This document shows, piece after piece, positions 32,519 to 41,695 of a stretch of DNA of 64,000 nt (position 1 is the stretch's first letter; every line of letters begins with the position of its first letter). The notes beneath the pieces were generated by a model, which ran no database searches, had not been told where the DNA came from, and saw only the letters and a program-made list of their open reading frames with translations. Source of the DNA: Xanthomonas sp. XNM01. GTDB taxonomy: Bacteria; Pseudomonadota; Gammaproteobacteria; Xanthomonadales; Xanthomonadaceae. Location of the stretch: contig NZ_JACVAP010000001.1 of NCBI RefSeq assembly GCF_014851915.1, positions 806,001-870,000 on the forward strand, in the 5' to 3' direction. A program made the translations under genes and the position numbers.

Positions 32519-33556
32519 ATGGATATCGCCGAACTGCTGGCGTTCTCGGTCAAGAACAAGGCCTCCGACCTGCACCTGTCCGCGGGACTGCCGCCGATGA
32601 TCCGCGTCGACGGCGACGTGCGCCGCATCAACGTGCCGGCGCTGGACCACAAGCAGGTGCACGCGCTGGTCTACGACATCATGTCGGACAAGCAGCGCCG
32701 CGACTACGAAGAATTCCTCGAGGTCGACTTCTCGTTCGAGATCCCGTCGCTGGCGCGTTTCCGCGTCAATGCGTTCAACCAGAACCGTGGTGCCGGTGCG
32801 GTGTTCCGCACCATTCCCTCCGACGTGCTGACCCTGGAGGACCTGGGCTGCCCGCCGATCTTCCGCGAGCTGATCAACCAGCCGCAGGGCCTGATCCTGG
32901 TGACCGGCCCGACCGGTTCGGGCAAGTCGACCACGCTGGCGGCGATGGTGGATCACATCAACAAGAACGAGTACGGCCACATCCTCACCGTCGAGGATCC
33001 GATCGAGTTCGTGCACACCTCGCAGAAGTGCCTGATCAACCAGCGCGAGGTGCACCGCGACACGCACGGCTTCAACGAGGCGCTGCGTTCGGCGCTGCGC
33101 GAGGATCCGGACTACGTGCTGGTCGGCGAAATGCGCGACCTGGAAACCATCCGCCTGGCGCTGACCGCCGCGGAAACCGGCCACCTGGTGTTCGGCACCC
33201 TGCACACCAGTTCGGCGGCCAAGACCATCGACCGCATCATCGACGTGTTCCCGGCAGGCGAGAAGCCGATGGTGCGTTCGATGCTGTCCGAGTCGCTGCG
33301 CGCGGTGATCTCGCAGGCGCTGCTGAAGAAGGTCGGCGGCGGCCGTACCGCGGCGTGGGAGATCATGGTCGGCACCCCGGCCATCCGCAACCTGATCCGC
33401 GAGGACAAGGTCGCGCAGATGTACTCGTCGATCCAGACCGGCCAGCAGTACGGCATGATGACCCTGGACCAGCATCTGCAGGATCTGGTCAAGCGCGGTC
33501 TGGTCACGCGCCAGCAGGCCAAGGACTACGCCAAGGACAAGCGCCTGTTCGAATGA
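32519..33556 (+). CDS. pilT: Type IV pilus retraction ATPase PilT
   Basis: 345 residues, cytoplasmic hexameric motor that retracts type IV pili. An N-terminal PAS-like domain (~1-95, with SDLHLSAG) is followed by the RecA-like core: Walker A GPTGSGKST, Asp box TVEDPIEF, Walker B LVGEMRDLETI and His box TAAETGHLVFGTLHT. The AIRNLIRE motif near residue 290, required for retraction in other species, is present. It starts the pilT-pilU operon. The rest of the pilus genes are not in this window. Confidence 0.97.
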   Translation: MDIAELLAFSVKNKASDLHLSAGLPPMIRVDGDVRRINVPALDHKQVHALVYDIMSDKQRRDYEEFLEVDFSFEIPSLARFRVNAFNQNRGAGAVFRTIPSDVLTLEDLGCPPIFRELINQPQGLILVTGPTGSGKSTTLAAMVDHINKNEYGHILTVEDPIEFVHTSQKCLINQREVHRDTHGFNEALRSALREDPDYVLVGEMRDLETIRLALTAAETGHLVFGTLHTSSAAKTIDRIIDVFPAGEKPMVRSMLSESLRAVISQALLKKVGGGRTAAWEIMVGTPAIRNLIREDKVAQMYSSIQTGQQYGMMTLDQHLQDLVKRGLVTRQQAKDYAKDKRLFE

Positions 33557-33662
33557 CGACGACAGTCGTGAAGAGCCGGGCGTGAAGGAGCGGGGCGGCG
33601 TGCTCCGCCTCCCTGTTGTTCCCTTTTCGCCGTTTGCCGTTTCCCACTTCGCAGGCCAGCCC

Positions 33663-34793
33663 ATGAGCACCATCGATTTCACCTCGTTCCTCAAGCTGAT
33701 GGCGCACCAGAAGGCGTCGGACCTGTTCATCACCGCCGGCATGCCGCCGGCGATGAAGGTGCACGGCAAGATCAGCCCGATCACGCAGACGCCGCTGACG
33801 CCGCAGCAGAGCCGCGACCTGGTGCTGAACGTGATGACGCCGGCGCAGCGCGAGGAGTTCGAGAAGACCCACGAGTGCAACTTCGCGATCGGCGTGGCCG
33901 GTGTGGGCCGCTTCCGCGTCAGCTGCTTCTACCAGCGAAACCAGGTCGGCATGGTGCTGCGCCGGATCGAGACCAAGATCCCGACCGTGGACGAGCTGAA
34001 CCTGCCGCCGGTGATCAAGACGCTGGCGATGACCAAGCGCGGCATCATCATCTTCGTCGGCGCCACCGGCACCGGCAAGTCGACCTCGCTGGCGGCGATG
34101 ATCGGCTACCGCAACCAGAACTCGACCGGCCACATCATCACGATCGAGGATCCGATCGAGTTCGTGCACAAGCACGAGGGCTGCATCATCACCCAGCGCG
34201 AGGTCGGCATCGACACCGACAGCTGGGACGCGGCGCTGAAGAACACCCTGCGCCAGGCGCCGGACGTGATCATGATCGGCGAGGTGCGTACCCGCGAGGG
34301 CATGGACCACGCGATCGCCTTCGCCGAAACCGGCCACCTGGTGCTGTGCACGCTGCACGCCAACAACGCCAACCAGGCGATGGACCGCATCATCAACTTC
34401 TTCCCCGAGGACCGGCGCAGCCAGCTGCTGATGGATCTGTCGCTCAACCTCAAGGGCGTGGTCGCGCAGCAGCTGATTCCCACGCCGGACGGCAAGGGCC
34501 GCCGGGTGGCGATGGAGATCCTGCTGGGCACGCCGCTGGTGCAGGACTACATCCGCGACGGCGAGATCCACAAGCTCAAGGAACTGATGAAGGAATCGGT
34601 CAACCTGGGCATGAAGACGTTCGACCAGAGCCTGTTCGAGCTCTACCAGGCCGGCGAGATCAGCTACGAGGACGCGCTGCGCTACGCCGACTCGCAGAAC
34701 GAGGTCCGCCTGCGGATCAAGCTGTCCCAGGGCGGCGATGCGCGCACCCTGGCCCAGGGCCTGGATGGCGTGGAGATCGCGGAACTGCGCTGA
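33663..34793 (+). CDS. pilU: PilT-dependent accessory ATPase PilU
   Basis: 376 residues, PilT paralogue that boosts retraction force together with PilT. Walker A is GATGTGKST, with IEDPIEF, MIGEVRTREGM and FAETGHLVLCTLHANN following. It is longer than PilT at the C-terminus (RYADSQNEVRLRIKLSQGGDA), as usual for PilU, and lacks the exact PilT AIRNLIRE wording (GTPLVQDYIRDGEI instead). It lies 106 bases after pilT. Confidence 0.96.
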   Translation: MSTIDFTSFLKLMAHQKASDLFITAGMPPAMKVHGKISPITQTPLTPQQSRDLVLNVMTPAQREEFEKTHECNFAIGVAGVGRFRVSCFYQRNQVGMVLRRIETKIPTVDELNLPPVIKTLAMTKRGIIIFVGATGTGKSTSLAAMIGYRNQNSTGHIITIEDPIEFVHKHEGCIITQREVGIDTDSWDAALKNTLRQAPDVIMIGEVRTREGMDHAIAFAETGHLVLCTLHANNANQAMDRIINFFPEDRRSQLLMDLSLNLKGVVAQQLIPTPDGKGRRVAMEILLGTPLVQDYIRDGEIHKLKELMKESVNLGMKTFDQSLFELYQAGEISYEDALRYADSQNEVRLRIKLSQGGDARTLAQGLDGVEIAELR

Positions 34794-34820
34794 TCGCGGC
34801 ACGTCTGCGCTGGAAGCACG

Positions 34821-35385
34821 ATGGGCGACGAACAGGCGCTGCGCGAGCGCCTTGCGGCGATGGAGACCGCCGCGCTGCTCGAAGCCTGGACGCATGAGGA
34901 GCGTCTGCCCTGGGCCGAGGCCCTGCTGGCCGATGCGCTCGCCGGTCGTGGCCTGTCCGAAGATGTCCTGCAGCAGCTGAAGCAGCGTCGCGGCAGCGCC
35001 GATGCGCCGGCCCGGCCGGATGATGGCGCAGGGCGGGGCGAGGCGCTGTTCATCTGGGCCGCTGCCGGGATGCTGGCGATGGCCCTGTCCGCCGTCGTGG
35101 GCGCTCTGGTCGATCGCGAAGCGGACCTGATGGCGGCGCTGGCGGTGATGCTGGTGCCGGTCGAGAGCGCCGGCCGCGGTCTGTGGCGGCAATGGCGCCG
35201 ACCGCGCGACGCCGTCCGGACCCTGGCCCTGCTGTACCGGGGCGCGGGCCTGGCGCTGTTCGCACTGCTGCTGGTCGGCACGCGCTGGTCGGCGTGTCGC
35301 TTGGACGGATGGACGGATGGACGCGTCCGCCGCCGCGGGGGCGGATCAGGTTTCAGATGCAACAACCACCATCGCTGGTGTCTAA
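34821..35385 (+). CDS. Membrane protein downstream of pilU, 3' end probably frameshifted
   Basis: Starts 27 bases after pilU. The first ~160 codons read well as a protein: an acidic helical N-terminus (MGDEQALRERLAAMETA), then three hydrophobic helices (IWAAAGMLAMALSAVVGALV, LMAALAVMLVPV, GAGLALFALLLVG). After TRWSACRLDG the frame meets an 8-bp tandem repeat at 35302-35323 and then has no stop until about 37058, running out of frame through the next gene. Shifting to the +1 frame at the repeat gives a short Ala/Thr-rich tail ending at TAA 35383-35385, which I take as the ancestral end. Either the gene lost or gained a repeat unit or the assembly has an indel. No known family. Confidence 0.5.
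35302..35323 (+). repeat. 8-bp tandem repeat, 2.75 copies of TGGACGGA
   Basis: TGGACGGA TGGACGGA TGGACG. Copy-number change by one unit (8 bases) would shift the reading frame of the membrane-protein gene that contains it, and the present frame lacks a nearby stop. It lies at the boundary between good coding sequence and intergenic-looking DNA. Confidence 0.8.
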
Positions 35386-35415
35386 TACGCGCCTTCTCCC
35401 GCGGGTCCCCCACAC

Positions 35416-36132
35416 GTGAGTCTCCCCGATTCGGATCTCCGGCCCGGGCAGGAAGCCCTGCCCGAAGACGGCACCGTCGTCACCTCCGGTCCGCTGACCC
35501 CGCCGCCCGACTCGGCCGGGACCGCGGCCGACGACCGCGCGTTTCACCACTCGGTGGCCGAGGACGTGCAGGGCATGGTGCTGGCCACACTGGTGGCCTC
35601 GCTCGGGCTGGCGGTGTTCGCCCAGGGCGGCATCATGATCGGCGGCATGGCGGGCGTGGCGTTCCTGGCGCACTACGCGTTCGGCTGGAATTTCGGTCTG
35701 GTGTTCGTGCTGGTCAACCTGCCGTTCTACTGGATCGGTGTGCGGCGCATGGGCTGGGAATTCACCCTGAAGACCTTCGCGGCCGTCGGCGCCTGCGGCC
35801 TGCTGACCGATCTGCTGCCGCGCTGGGCAGGCTACGCCTACATGGATACGCTGTACGCGGCGCTGGTCGGTGGCGCGCTGTGCGGCCTGGGCATCCTGTT
35901 CTTCATCCGCCACCGCGCCAGCCTGGGCGGCGTCGGCATCCTGGCGGTGTACCTGCAGCGCGAACGCGGCATCAGCGCCGGCAAGGTGCAGCTGGCGTTC
36001 GATTCGGTGCTGCTGTGCGTGGCCTGCTTCGTGCTGTCGCCCGCGCACGTGATGTATTCGGCGCTGGGCGCGGTGATGCTGAGCCTGGTGCTGATGTTCA
36101 ACCATCGCCCGCACCGCTACATGGGCGTCTAG
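35416..36132 (+). CDS. YitT family membrane protein
   Basis: 238 residues with a GTG start at 35416. The first ~50 residues are hydrophilic and Pro/Asp-rich. Five to six helices follow, with the YitT-type GGIMIGGMAGVAFLAHYAFGWNFG near the start and GGVGILAVYLQRERGISAGKVQLAFD near residue 180. YitT proteins are inner-membrane proteins of uncertain transport function; this one lacks the C-terminal soluble DUF2179 domain of longer members. Its tail overlaps the convergent DUF72 gene by four bases, with no terminator between. Upstream, TAATAC near 35384 could be a -10 element. Confidence 0.85.
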   Translation: MSLPDSDLRPGQEALPEDGTVVTSGPLTPPPDSAGTAADDRAFHHSVAEDVQGMVLATLVASLGLAVFAQGGIMIGGMAGVAFLAHYAFGWNFGLVFVLVNLPFYWIGVRRMGWEFTLKTFAAVGACGLLTDLLPRWAGYAYMDTLYAALVGGALCGLGILFFIRHRASLGGVGILAVYLQRERGISAGKVQLAFDSVLLCVACFVLSPAHVMYSALGAVMLSLVLMFNHRPHRYMGV

Positions 36133-37019
36133 CGCGAGCGGTCGATGCGGTCGACGGCAAGCAGCCGGTACAGGCGCTGCGCGTCGAATGGCGCGTCGAC
36201 CTTGGCATCGTTGTCGAAGTAGCAGTAGACGTCGCGCCGCTGCCGCCTGGCCGGATCCGTGCCCGATATCCGGCGGGCATCGTCGGGCTCGTGGCCATCG
36301 GCCCAGCGCCGGATGCGTGCGGCCCAGCGTTCCAGTGCCGGGTCGGAGTAGCGGCCGGTGTAAAGCCGGGTGTCGCCGTGCAGGCGCAGGTAGAGGAAGT
36401 CGGCGGTGACGTCTTCCACATGGGGAAAGCGTCCTGCGCTGTCGGATACCACCAGCGCCACGCCGTGCCGGCGCAGCTGGCCGACGAAGGCCTCGTCCAG
36501 AAAGCTGTCGTGGCGGATTTCCAGTGCGTGCCGCAGCGGGCGGTTGGGCTGGCCGGGCAGGGCGGTACGCCCGCGCATGCGGTTGCGTTGCCGACGGCGG
36601 CCGAGTGCGAGCGCGGCGTCGGTGTCGCGCGGCAGCAGGGCCAGGAACCGTTCGATCAGCTCTGGTGCGTAGCGCAGGCTGGGGGGCAGCTGCCACAGCA
36701 GCGGCCCCAGCGTGTCGCCCAGGCAGAGCACGCCGGACGCGAAGAAGTTGGCCAGCGCCGGAGTGGGCTCGCGCAGGCGCAGGATGTGGGTGATGTAGCG
36801 CGGCCCTTTGACGGCGAAACGGAAACCGCCAGGTGTGTGTCGGCGCCATGCACTCCAGCTGGCCGGCGACTGCAGCGAGTAGAACGAGCCGTTGATTTCG
36901 ATGCTCGCCACGCTGCGCGAGGCGTAGTCAAGTTCGCAACGCTGCGGCAGGCCCTCCGGATAGAAGCGGCCACGCCATGGGGCGTAACGCCAGCCCGAGA
37001 TGCCGATGCGGATCGCCAT
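36129..37019 (-). CDS. DUF72 family protein
   Basis: 296 residues, TIM-barrel-like DUF72 (YecE-type). Signatures: IGISGWRYAPWRGRFYPEGLP at the start, SIEINGSFYSLQS, FRFAVKGPRYITH, and the C-terminal YLRLHGDTRLYTGRYSD. The ATG at 37019 gives the family N-terminus directly. The extra ~50 upstream codons are Arg-rich and unlikely to be used. Biochemical function of DUF72 is unknown; some members are associated with Fe-S or nucleic-acid metabolism by context. Same strand as tag, 73 bases downstream of it. Confidence 0.9.
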   Translation of the reverse strand: MAIRIGISGWRYAPWRGRFYPEGLPQRCELDYASRSVASIEINGSFYSLQSPASWSAWRRHTPGGFRFAVKGPRYITHILRLREPTPALANFFASGVLCLGDTLGPLLWQLPPSLRYAPELIERFLALLPRDTDAALALGRRRQRNRMRGRTALPGQPNRPLRHALEIRHDSFLDEAFVGQLRRHGVALVVSDSAGRFPHVEDVTADFLYLRLHGDTRLYTGRYSDPALERWAARIRRWADGHEPDDARRISGTDPARRQRRDVYCYFDNDAKVDAPFDAQRLYRLLAVDRIDRSR

Positions 37020-37092
37020 GCCTGCGATGCTGGCGCACGCATCGGCCGACGCAGGTGAAAAACCGCGCCCCGACTGTGCGGATCGCCTGCCC

Positions 37093-37638
37093 TCAGGCGC
37101 CCTGCGCCTGCATCCAGGCCGGCTTGTGCGCTGCGGCCCGCGCGAACGCCGGGCAGGATGCGCGATGCGCACCGGGCAGGTAACCCAGGCTCATCAGGAA
37201 CTCGCCGGTGATCTCGCCGCCGGTGAAGCGGAAGGTCTTCTTGAACAGCTTGACCCATTCCGCCTTGGGCAGTGGATGGTGGGCGTCGAGCCAGGCGGCG
37301 AAGCTGCCGTGCTCGCGGCGCAGGCGCTGGATCACCTGCGCGTTGTGGATGGCGGCATCGACCTTGAGCCGGTTCCGGATGATGCCGGCGTCGGCGAGCA
37401 GCCGCGCACGTTCGGTCTCTCCGTATGCGGCCACCACGTCCACGTCGAAACCGTCGTAGGCGCGGCGGAAGCCCTCGCGCTTCCTCAGCATCGTCTCCCA
37501 GCTCAGCCCGGCCTGGTTGATCTCCAGCACCAGCCGCTCGAACAGCTCGGCCTCGCCGCGCTGCGGGAAGCCGTACTCGTGGTCGTGGTAGGGGCCATGC
37601 AGCGGATGGCCCGGTGCGCTGTCGCAATAGCCGGACAT
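37093..37638 (-). CDS. tag: DNA-3-methyladenine glycosylase I
   Basis: 181 residues. Removes 3-methyladenine from alkylated DNA, beginning base-excision repair. The entry GPYHDHEYGFPQRGEAELFERLVLEINQAGLSW is the family signature, including the substrate-contacting Glu. The zinc snap that ties the ends is retained: Cys near residue 5 and His ~17 at the N-terminus, and GAHRASC at the C-terminus. ATG 37638 lies two bases after the stop of the DUF4153 gene, so the two are in one operon. Confidence 0.93.
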   Translation of the reverse strand: MSGYCDSAPGHPLHGPYHDHEYGFPQRGEAELFERLVLEINQAGLSWETMLRKREGFRRAYDGFDVDVVAAYGETERARLLADAGIIRNRLKVDAAIHNAQVIQRLRREHGSFAAWLDAHHPLPKAEWVKLFKKTFRFTGGEITGEFLMSLGYLPGAHRASCPAFARAAAHKPAWMQAQGA

Positions 37639-37640
37639 GG

Positions 37641-39443
37641 TTACTCCTGTGCCGACGATGGTGGTACGACGAAATCGCTGTCGGAGAGCGGCGTGATGTG
37701 CACCGGTTCGCGATCGCCGATCCGGACGAAGGGCCAGCGCGGTTGCAGCAGCTCGACCTCGCCGGCGCGCAGCTGCGCCTGGGTCTGTTCTCCCCAAGCG
37801 CTGAACTGGCCGGCGCCCTGCCAGCGGCCATCCTGCCTGGCGTGCAGGATGCAGGATACGAACTCGCCCTCGCCGAGGCTGCAGAGCAGCACTTCATCGC
37901 TGCCGTCGCCATCGAAATCGCGCCGCAGCAGCAGGCAGTCGGCACCCCGCCCGAGGCAGGTCAGCGCGGAGACCTTCCTGGCCAGGACCGCCTCCCACCA
38001 GGAGGCATCGGCATCGGCCGAGCCGGCGACCGGCACGATCTGCTGCCGCAGGGTGTCCAGGTCGGGTGCGGGGGACACCTCGTTCAAGTGGTCGCTGCTG
38101 CCCCAGCGCGTGGTCCGCGCCAGCATCCGTTCGACGCGCGCGCGCGCCTGCGCGTCGCCGGCCACGGCCGGCAGCATGGCGAGTTCCTGCAGGGCGGCGT
38201 GGCCCCGGCGGCCGGCGTCGAAGCGCAGGTAACGCAGGTCGTCCTCGTCGAGCTCCGGTGCCGAGGCAGCGAGTCTGGATGCGGTGCTGCCGGCGCCGAT
38301 GCGGTGCACGTCGAGCAGCGGCGAGTTGACCAGCGCGGCCAGTGCGATCAGGACCAGCGACATCCCCATGTTGACCGGTCGCAGCGGAGCCAGCCATGCA
38401 TCGTGCCGGCGCAGTACCGCCAGCGCGTAGCCGAACGCATACAGCGCGGCCACCAGCACGATCAGCGCGGCGAGCACCCGCTGCCCGGTCCAGCCGTACT
38501 GGTCGATGCGCAGCCACATCGCGTACAGCGCCAGCAGGCCGTAGGCCGGCAGGGCCAGCAGGCCGGCCTCGACCACCCGGCGCAGCCAGGCCGGATACGG
38601 GCGTGGCCCCTCGCCATCCTGGTAGACCGCATTGACGAACAGCACCAGCAGCGCGATCACCGCCACCAGCAGCGTCGCGGCCGAGCGTGTACTCCACAGC
38701 GAGTCCAGTCCGGTGAAAGGCAGACTGATCGCGAACAGCAGGGCGATGAAGGCCAGCAACGGCAGCAGGCCCTTGAAGATCGCGAACAGGATCTGCCGGG
38801 CGACCTGCACCGGACGCTGCTGGGTGCGGCCGATCAGGATGCCGAGGCCGGCCATGGTGCCGGTGGCCAGATGGACGAACGCCTCGCCGCGGAACAGATC
38901 GCGGAAGAACGTGACCTGGACCAGTTCGAACAGCTTGCCCCACAGCCCGAGCACCGCCCAGCAGATGCCGGTGAACAGCAGGGCCAGGGCGAGCGTCAGC
39001 GCGTTCTGCCAGGCGTGTTCGAACAGGGCCGGATAGGCGGCCCGCCAGCGTCCGCTGGCCAGCCGGCACTGCAGCCAGGGCAGCACCACGAACAGCAGCA
39101 CCACGACGCTCTGGATGAACGGGCCCAGCACCGCCGATTCGACCACGTCCGGCGCGCCGCTGGCGCTCCAGCCGGTCCAGGCCGCCAACGGCGCCAGCAG
39201 CGCGAGCAGCAGGCCGACGTGCTGCCACAGGCGACGGTCGCGCAGCTCGATCACGCTCATCGTCAGCATGGTCGGCACCGCCAGCACCAGCGTGTACCAG
39301 CACACCCGGCCCGGCAGCGAGGCGAACGGCCACCATCCCTGCGCCTGTCCCCATTGGGCCAGATACAGCAGCCCGCCCTGGAGCAGGGCGACCAGGACGA
39401 TGAAGGCGCGGCTGCGGCGCGCGGGAACGGGATCGTGCTGCAT
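37641..39443 (-). CDS. DUF4153-type polytopic membrane protein
   Basis: 600 residues. The first ~390 residues hold roughly ten to twelve membrane helices with the DUF4153 look (LFVNAVYQDGEGPRPYP, LPAYGLLALYAMWLRIDQYGWT). The C-terminal ~200 residues are soluble and include RRDFDGDGSDEVLLC, an Asp-rich loop like those that bind calcium in FG-GAP repeats. Function is unknown. The stop lies two bases before the tag start, and the gene is divergent from yqgE. Length is in line with other members. Confidence 0.85.
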   Translation of the reverse strand: MQHDPVPARRSRAFIVLVALLQGGLLYLAQWGQAQGWWPFASLPGRVCWYTLVLAVPTMLTMSVIELRDRRLWQHVGLLLALLAPLAAWTGWSASGAPDVVESAVLGPFIQSVVVLLFVVLPWLQCRLASGRWRAAYPALFEHAWQNALTLALALLFTGICWAVLGLWGKLFELVQVTFFRDLFRGEAFVHLATGTMAGLGILIGRTQQRPVQVARQILFAIFKGLLPLLAFIALLFAISLPFTGLDSLWSTRSAATLLVAVIALLVLFVNAVYQDGEGPRPYPAWLRRVVEAGLLALPAYGLLALYAMWLRIDQYGWTGQRVLAALIVLVAALYAFGYALAVLRRHDAWLAPLRPVNMGMSLVLIALAALVNSPLLDVHRIGAGSTASRLAASAPELDEDDLRYLRFDAGRRGHAALQELAMLPAVAGDAQARARVERMLARTTRWGSSDHLNEVSPAPDLDTLRQQIVPVAGSADADASWWEAVLARKVSALTCLGRGADCLLLRRDFDGDGSDEVLLCSLGEGEFVSCILHARQDGRWQGAGQFSAWGEQTQAQLRAGEVELLQPRWPFVRIGDREPVHITPLSDSDFVVPPSSAQE

Positions 39444-39527
39444 GCGACGTCCTGTCGGAGTGGGCGCACGATTATCGCGTGCAAGTCATGTCAGCGCGCA
39501 ATGCCGTCGCGGCGATAGAATGGCGGC

Positions 39528-40094
39528 ATGACGCTCGTCGAGGACAACCTGGCCAACCAGCTGCTGATCGCGCTGCCGGCGCTGGCCGATCCCAATTTCT
39601 CGCGCACCGTCGCCCTGATCTGCCAGCACGACGCGCAGGGGGCGATGGGCGTGGTGGTCAACCGTCCGTCCGAATACACGCTGGGACAGGTGTTCTCGCA
39701 GATGGGCATCGAAAGCGCGGACCAGGTGCTGTGCGCGCAGGTCGTGCTGCATGGTGGCCCGGTGCATCCCGAGCGTGGCTTCGTGCTGCATGACGGCGAG
39801 CGCGAGTGGGATTCGACGCTGGCGGTGGCGCAGGGCCTGTACCTGACCACCTCGCGCGACATCCTCGAGGCGATGGCCGCCGGCGATGGACCGGCGCACG
39901 CGGTGGTGGCGCTGGGCTGTGCGGGCTGGGGCGAAGGCCAGCTGGAGCACGAGCTGGGCGAGAACACCTGGTTGACCGCGCCGCCGGATACCGAACTGCT
40001 GTTCGAACTGCCGCTGGAGCGGCGCTGGCAGACGGCGGCCGGCCGGATCGGCGTGGACCTGTTCCGCATGACCGATTACAGCGGACATGCCTGA
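39528..40094 (+). CDS. yqgE: YqgE/AlgH family protein (DUF179)
   Basis: 188 residues, single-domain YqgE/AlgH. Blocks: [43 protein letters not shown] (both split by a short linker in the family), [14 protein letters not shown] and the [20 protein letters not shown] motif. It was linked to alginate regulation in Pseudomonas, with molecular role unsettled. It overlaps ruvX by eight bases; yqgE-ruvX(-pyrB) is a conserved cluster. TAGAAT at 39516-39521 is six bases from the ATG, so the message may be nearly leaderless, but no good -35 was seen. Confidence 0.95.
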   Translation: MTLVEDNLANQLLIALPALADPNFSRTVALICQHDAQGAMGVVVNRPSEYTLGQVFSQMGIESADQVLCAQVVLHGGPVHPERGFVLHDGEREWDSTLAVAQGLYLTTSRDILEAMAAGDGPAHAVVALGCAGWGEGQLEHELGENTWLTAPPDTELLFELPLERRWQTAAGRIGVDLFRMTDYSGHA

Positions 40095-40557
40095 GTCCGC
40101 CACGCCACCGCGTCCGCCTGCCGATGGCATCGTGCTCGGTTTCGATGTCGGCGCACGCCGGATCGGCGTGGCGCTCGGCAGCCCGCTCGGTGGCGCCCGC
40201 GCGCTGGCCGTGGTCGACGTGCATGCCAACGGCCCGGACTGGGCCGCGGTGGACCGGCTGCAGCGCGAGTGGCGCCCGGGCGGTTTCGTGGTCGGCGATC
40301 CGATGACGCTGGACGGTGGCGACCAGCCCGCGCGCAAGCGGGCCCGTGCCTTCGCCCAGACCCTGCGCGAGCGCTACCGCCTGCCGGTGGTACTGGTCGA
40401 CGAACGCTCCAGCTCGGTCGAGGCCGCCCAGCGCTTCGCCCGTGAGCGTGCGGCCGGCACCCGCCGGCGACGCGATGCCGAGGCCCTGGATGCCGTCGCC
40501 GCCGCCGTCATCATCGACCGCTGGCTGGCCGCCCCGGAGGACGCCCACGCGCTGTAG
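40087..40557 (+). CDS. ruvX: Holliday junction resolvase-like protein RuvX/YqgF
   Basis: 156 residues, RNase H fold. The catalytic acidic residues are in [16 protein letters not shown] near the start, in [12 protein letters not shown] and in the final [18 protein letters not shown]. It is implicated in 16S rRNA 5'-end processing and in junction resolution. It starts within the end of yqgE, so it is translationally coupled to it. Confidence 0.95.
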   Translation: MPESATPPRPPADGIVLGFDVGARRIGVALGSPLGGARALAVVDVHANGPDWAAVDRLQREWRPGGFVVGDPMTLDGGDQPARKRARAFAQTLRERYRLPVVLVDERSSSVEAAQRFARERAAGTRRRRDAEALDAVAAAVIIDRWLAAPEDAHAL

Positions 40558-40620
40558 CGCCGCATCCGGGTGCCAGGCCAGTCCGTCCGTTCCGTTTCGT
40601 CCCGCCTTTCCATGCCCTGT

Positions 40621-40643
40621 GTCGCCGGCACGCCGGCTCCTAC
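40621..40643 (-). repeat. TAGGAG-type short palindromic repeat (second copy)
   Basis: Read on the minus strand it starts GTAGGAGCCGGCGTGCC and ends GGCGAC, the same type as the element at 21499-21522 but in opposite orientation and with a different core. It lies between ruvX and pyrB and can fold as a small GCCGG/CCGGC hairpin. Confidence 0.55.
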
Positions 40644-40658
40644 TAGCGACCGACCACC

Positions 40659-41606
40659 ATGACGTCACACCAACTCGATTCCGATGGACGCCTGCGCCAC
40701 CTGCTGACCCTGGACGGCCTGCCACGCACCACGCTGCTGCAGTTGCTCGACCGCGCGGGCCAGATCCGCGATGCGGCGGTGGGCCGGGTCGGCAAGCGCA
40801 GCGTGCTGGCCGGCACCGCGGTGTGCACGCTGTTCTTCGAACCGTCCACCCGCACCCGCAGCTCGTTCCACCTGGCCGCGCAGCGCCTCGGCGCCGACGT
40901 GCTGAACTTCGACGCCTCGACCTCGTCCACGCGCAAGGGCGAGACCGCGCGCGACACGCTGAAGAACCTCGAGGCGATGGGCGTGCGTGGCTTCGTGATC
41001 CGCCATCCTGACGATGGCGCGGTCAAGCGCCTGGCCGACGTGGCCGGCGAGGGCACGGCGCTGATCAATGCCGGCGACGGCCGCAGTGCGCATCCGACCC
41101 AGGGTCTGCTCGACATGCTGACACTGCGCCAGGCCAAGGGCAGCGATTTCTCGAAGCTCAAGGTGCTGATGGTCGGCGACGTCAAGCATTCGCGCGTGGC
41201 GCGATCGGACCTGCAGGCGCTGCGTACGCTCGGTGCCGGCGAGATCCGTGTCTGCGGCCCGCAGTCGCTGCTGCCCGACGATGGCACCCTGGACGGCTGC
41301 ACGGTCGGCGACGATTTCGACGCGATGCTCGACGGCGTCGACGCGGTGATGATGCTGCGCCTGCAGCGCGAGCGGATGGAAGAAGGCCTGGTGCCCTCGC
41401 TGGAGCAGTACCACGCCGAGTACGGGCTGACCGCGCAGCGCCTGCTGCGTGCCGGTGCCGATGCGGCCGTGCTGCATCCTGGCCCGATCAACCGCGGCGT
41501 GGAGATCACCGACGAGGTCGCCGACGGCCCGCAGTCCTGGGTGCTGCGCCAGGTCGCCAACGGCGTGGCGGTGCGCATGGCCGTGCTGGAGATGCTGCTG
41601 GGCTGA
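40659..41606 (+). CDS. pyrB: Aspartate carbamoyltransferase catalytic subunit
   Basis: 315 residues. Condenses carbamoyl phosphate with aspartate in pyrimidine synthesis. The carbamoyl phosphate motif FFEPSTRTRSSFH and the GDGRSAHPTQGLLD and HPGPINRGVEI blocks are intact. A pyrI regulatory subunit and a pyrC-like partner are absent next to it; the organism may use a class A or C-type complex with a DHOase elsewhere. Preceded by a 101-base gap that contains a TAGGAG-type repeat. Confidence 0.97.
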   Translation: MTSHQLDSDGRLRHLLTLDGLPRTTLLQLLDRAGQIRDAAVGRVGKRSVLAGTAVCTLFFEPSTRTRSSFHLAAQRLGADVLNFDASTSSTRKGETARDTLKNLEAMGVRGFVIRHPDDGAVKRLADVAGEGTALINAGDGRSAHPTQGLLDMLTLRQAKGSDFSKLKVLMVGDVKHSRVARSDLQALRTLGAGEIRVCGPQSLLPDDGTLDGCTVGDDFDAMLDGVDAVMMLRLQRERMEEGLVPSLEQYHAEYGLTAQRLLRAGADAAVLHPGPINRGVEITDEVADGPQSWVLRQVANGVAVRMAVLEMLLG

Positions 41607-41695
41607 GGACCTTGCCGGCGCCGGAACGGCGCGCGGCGAACGGCCTGGCGGCGCATCGCCCGGCCGGTACCGTCCAGGATCAGGGAGATCGCGTC

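Noticed and set aside
34821-37058. 745-codon open frame starting after pilU
   Set aside because: Only the first ~160 codons look like protein; the rest is out of frame through YitT and antisense to DUF72. Treated as a frameshifted short gene.
39516-39527. Leaderless transcript of yqgE from TAGAAT
   Set aside because: No matching -35 element; kept only as a remark in the gene entry.
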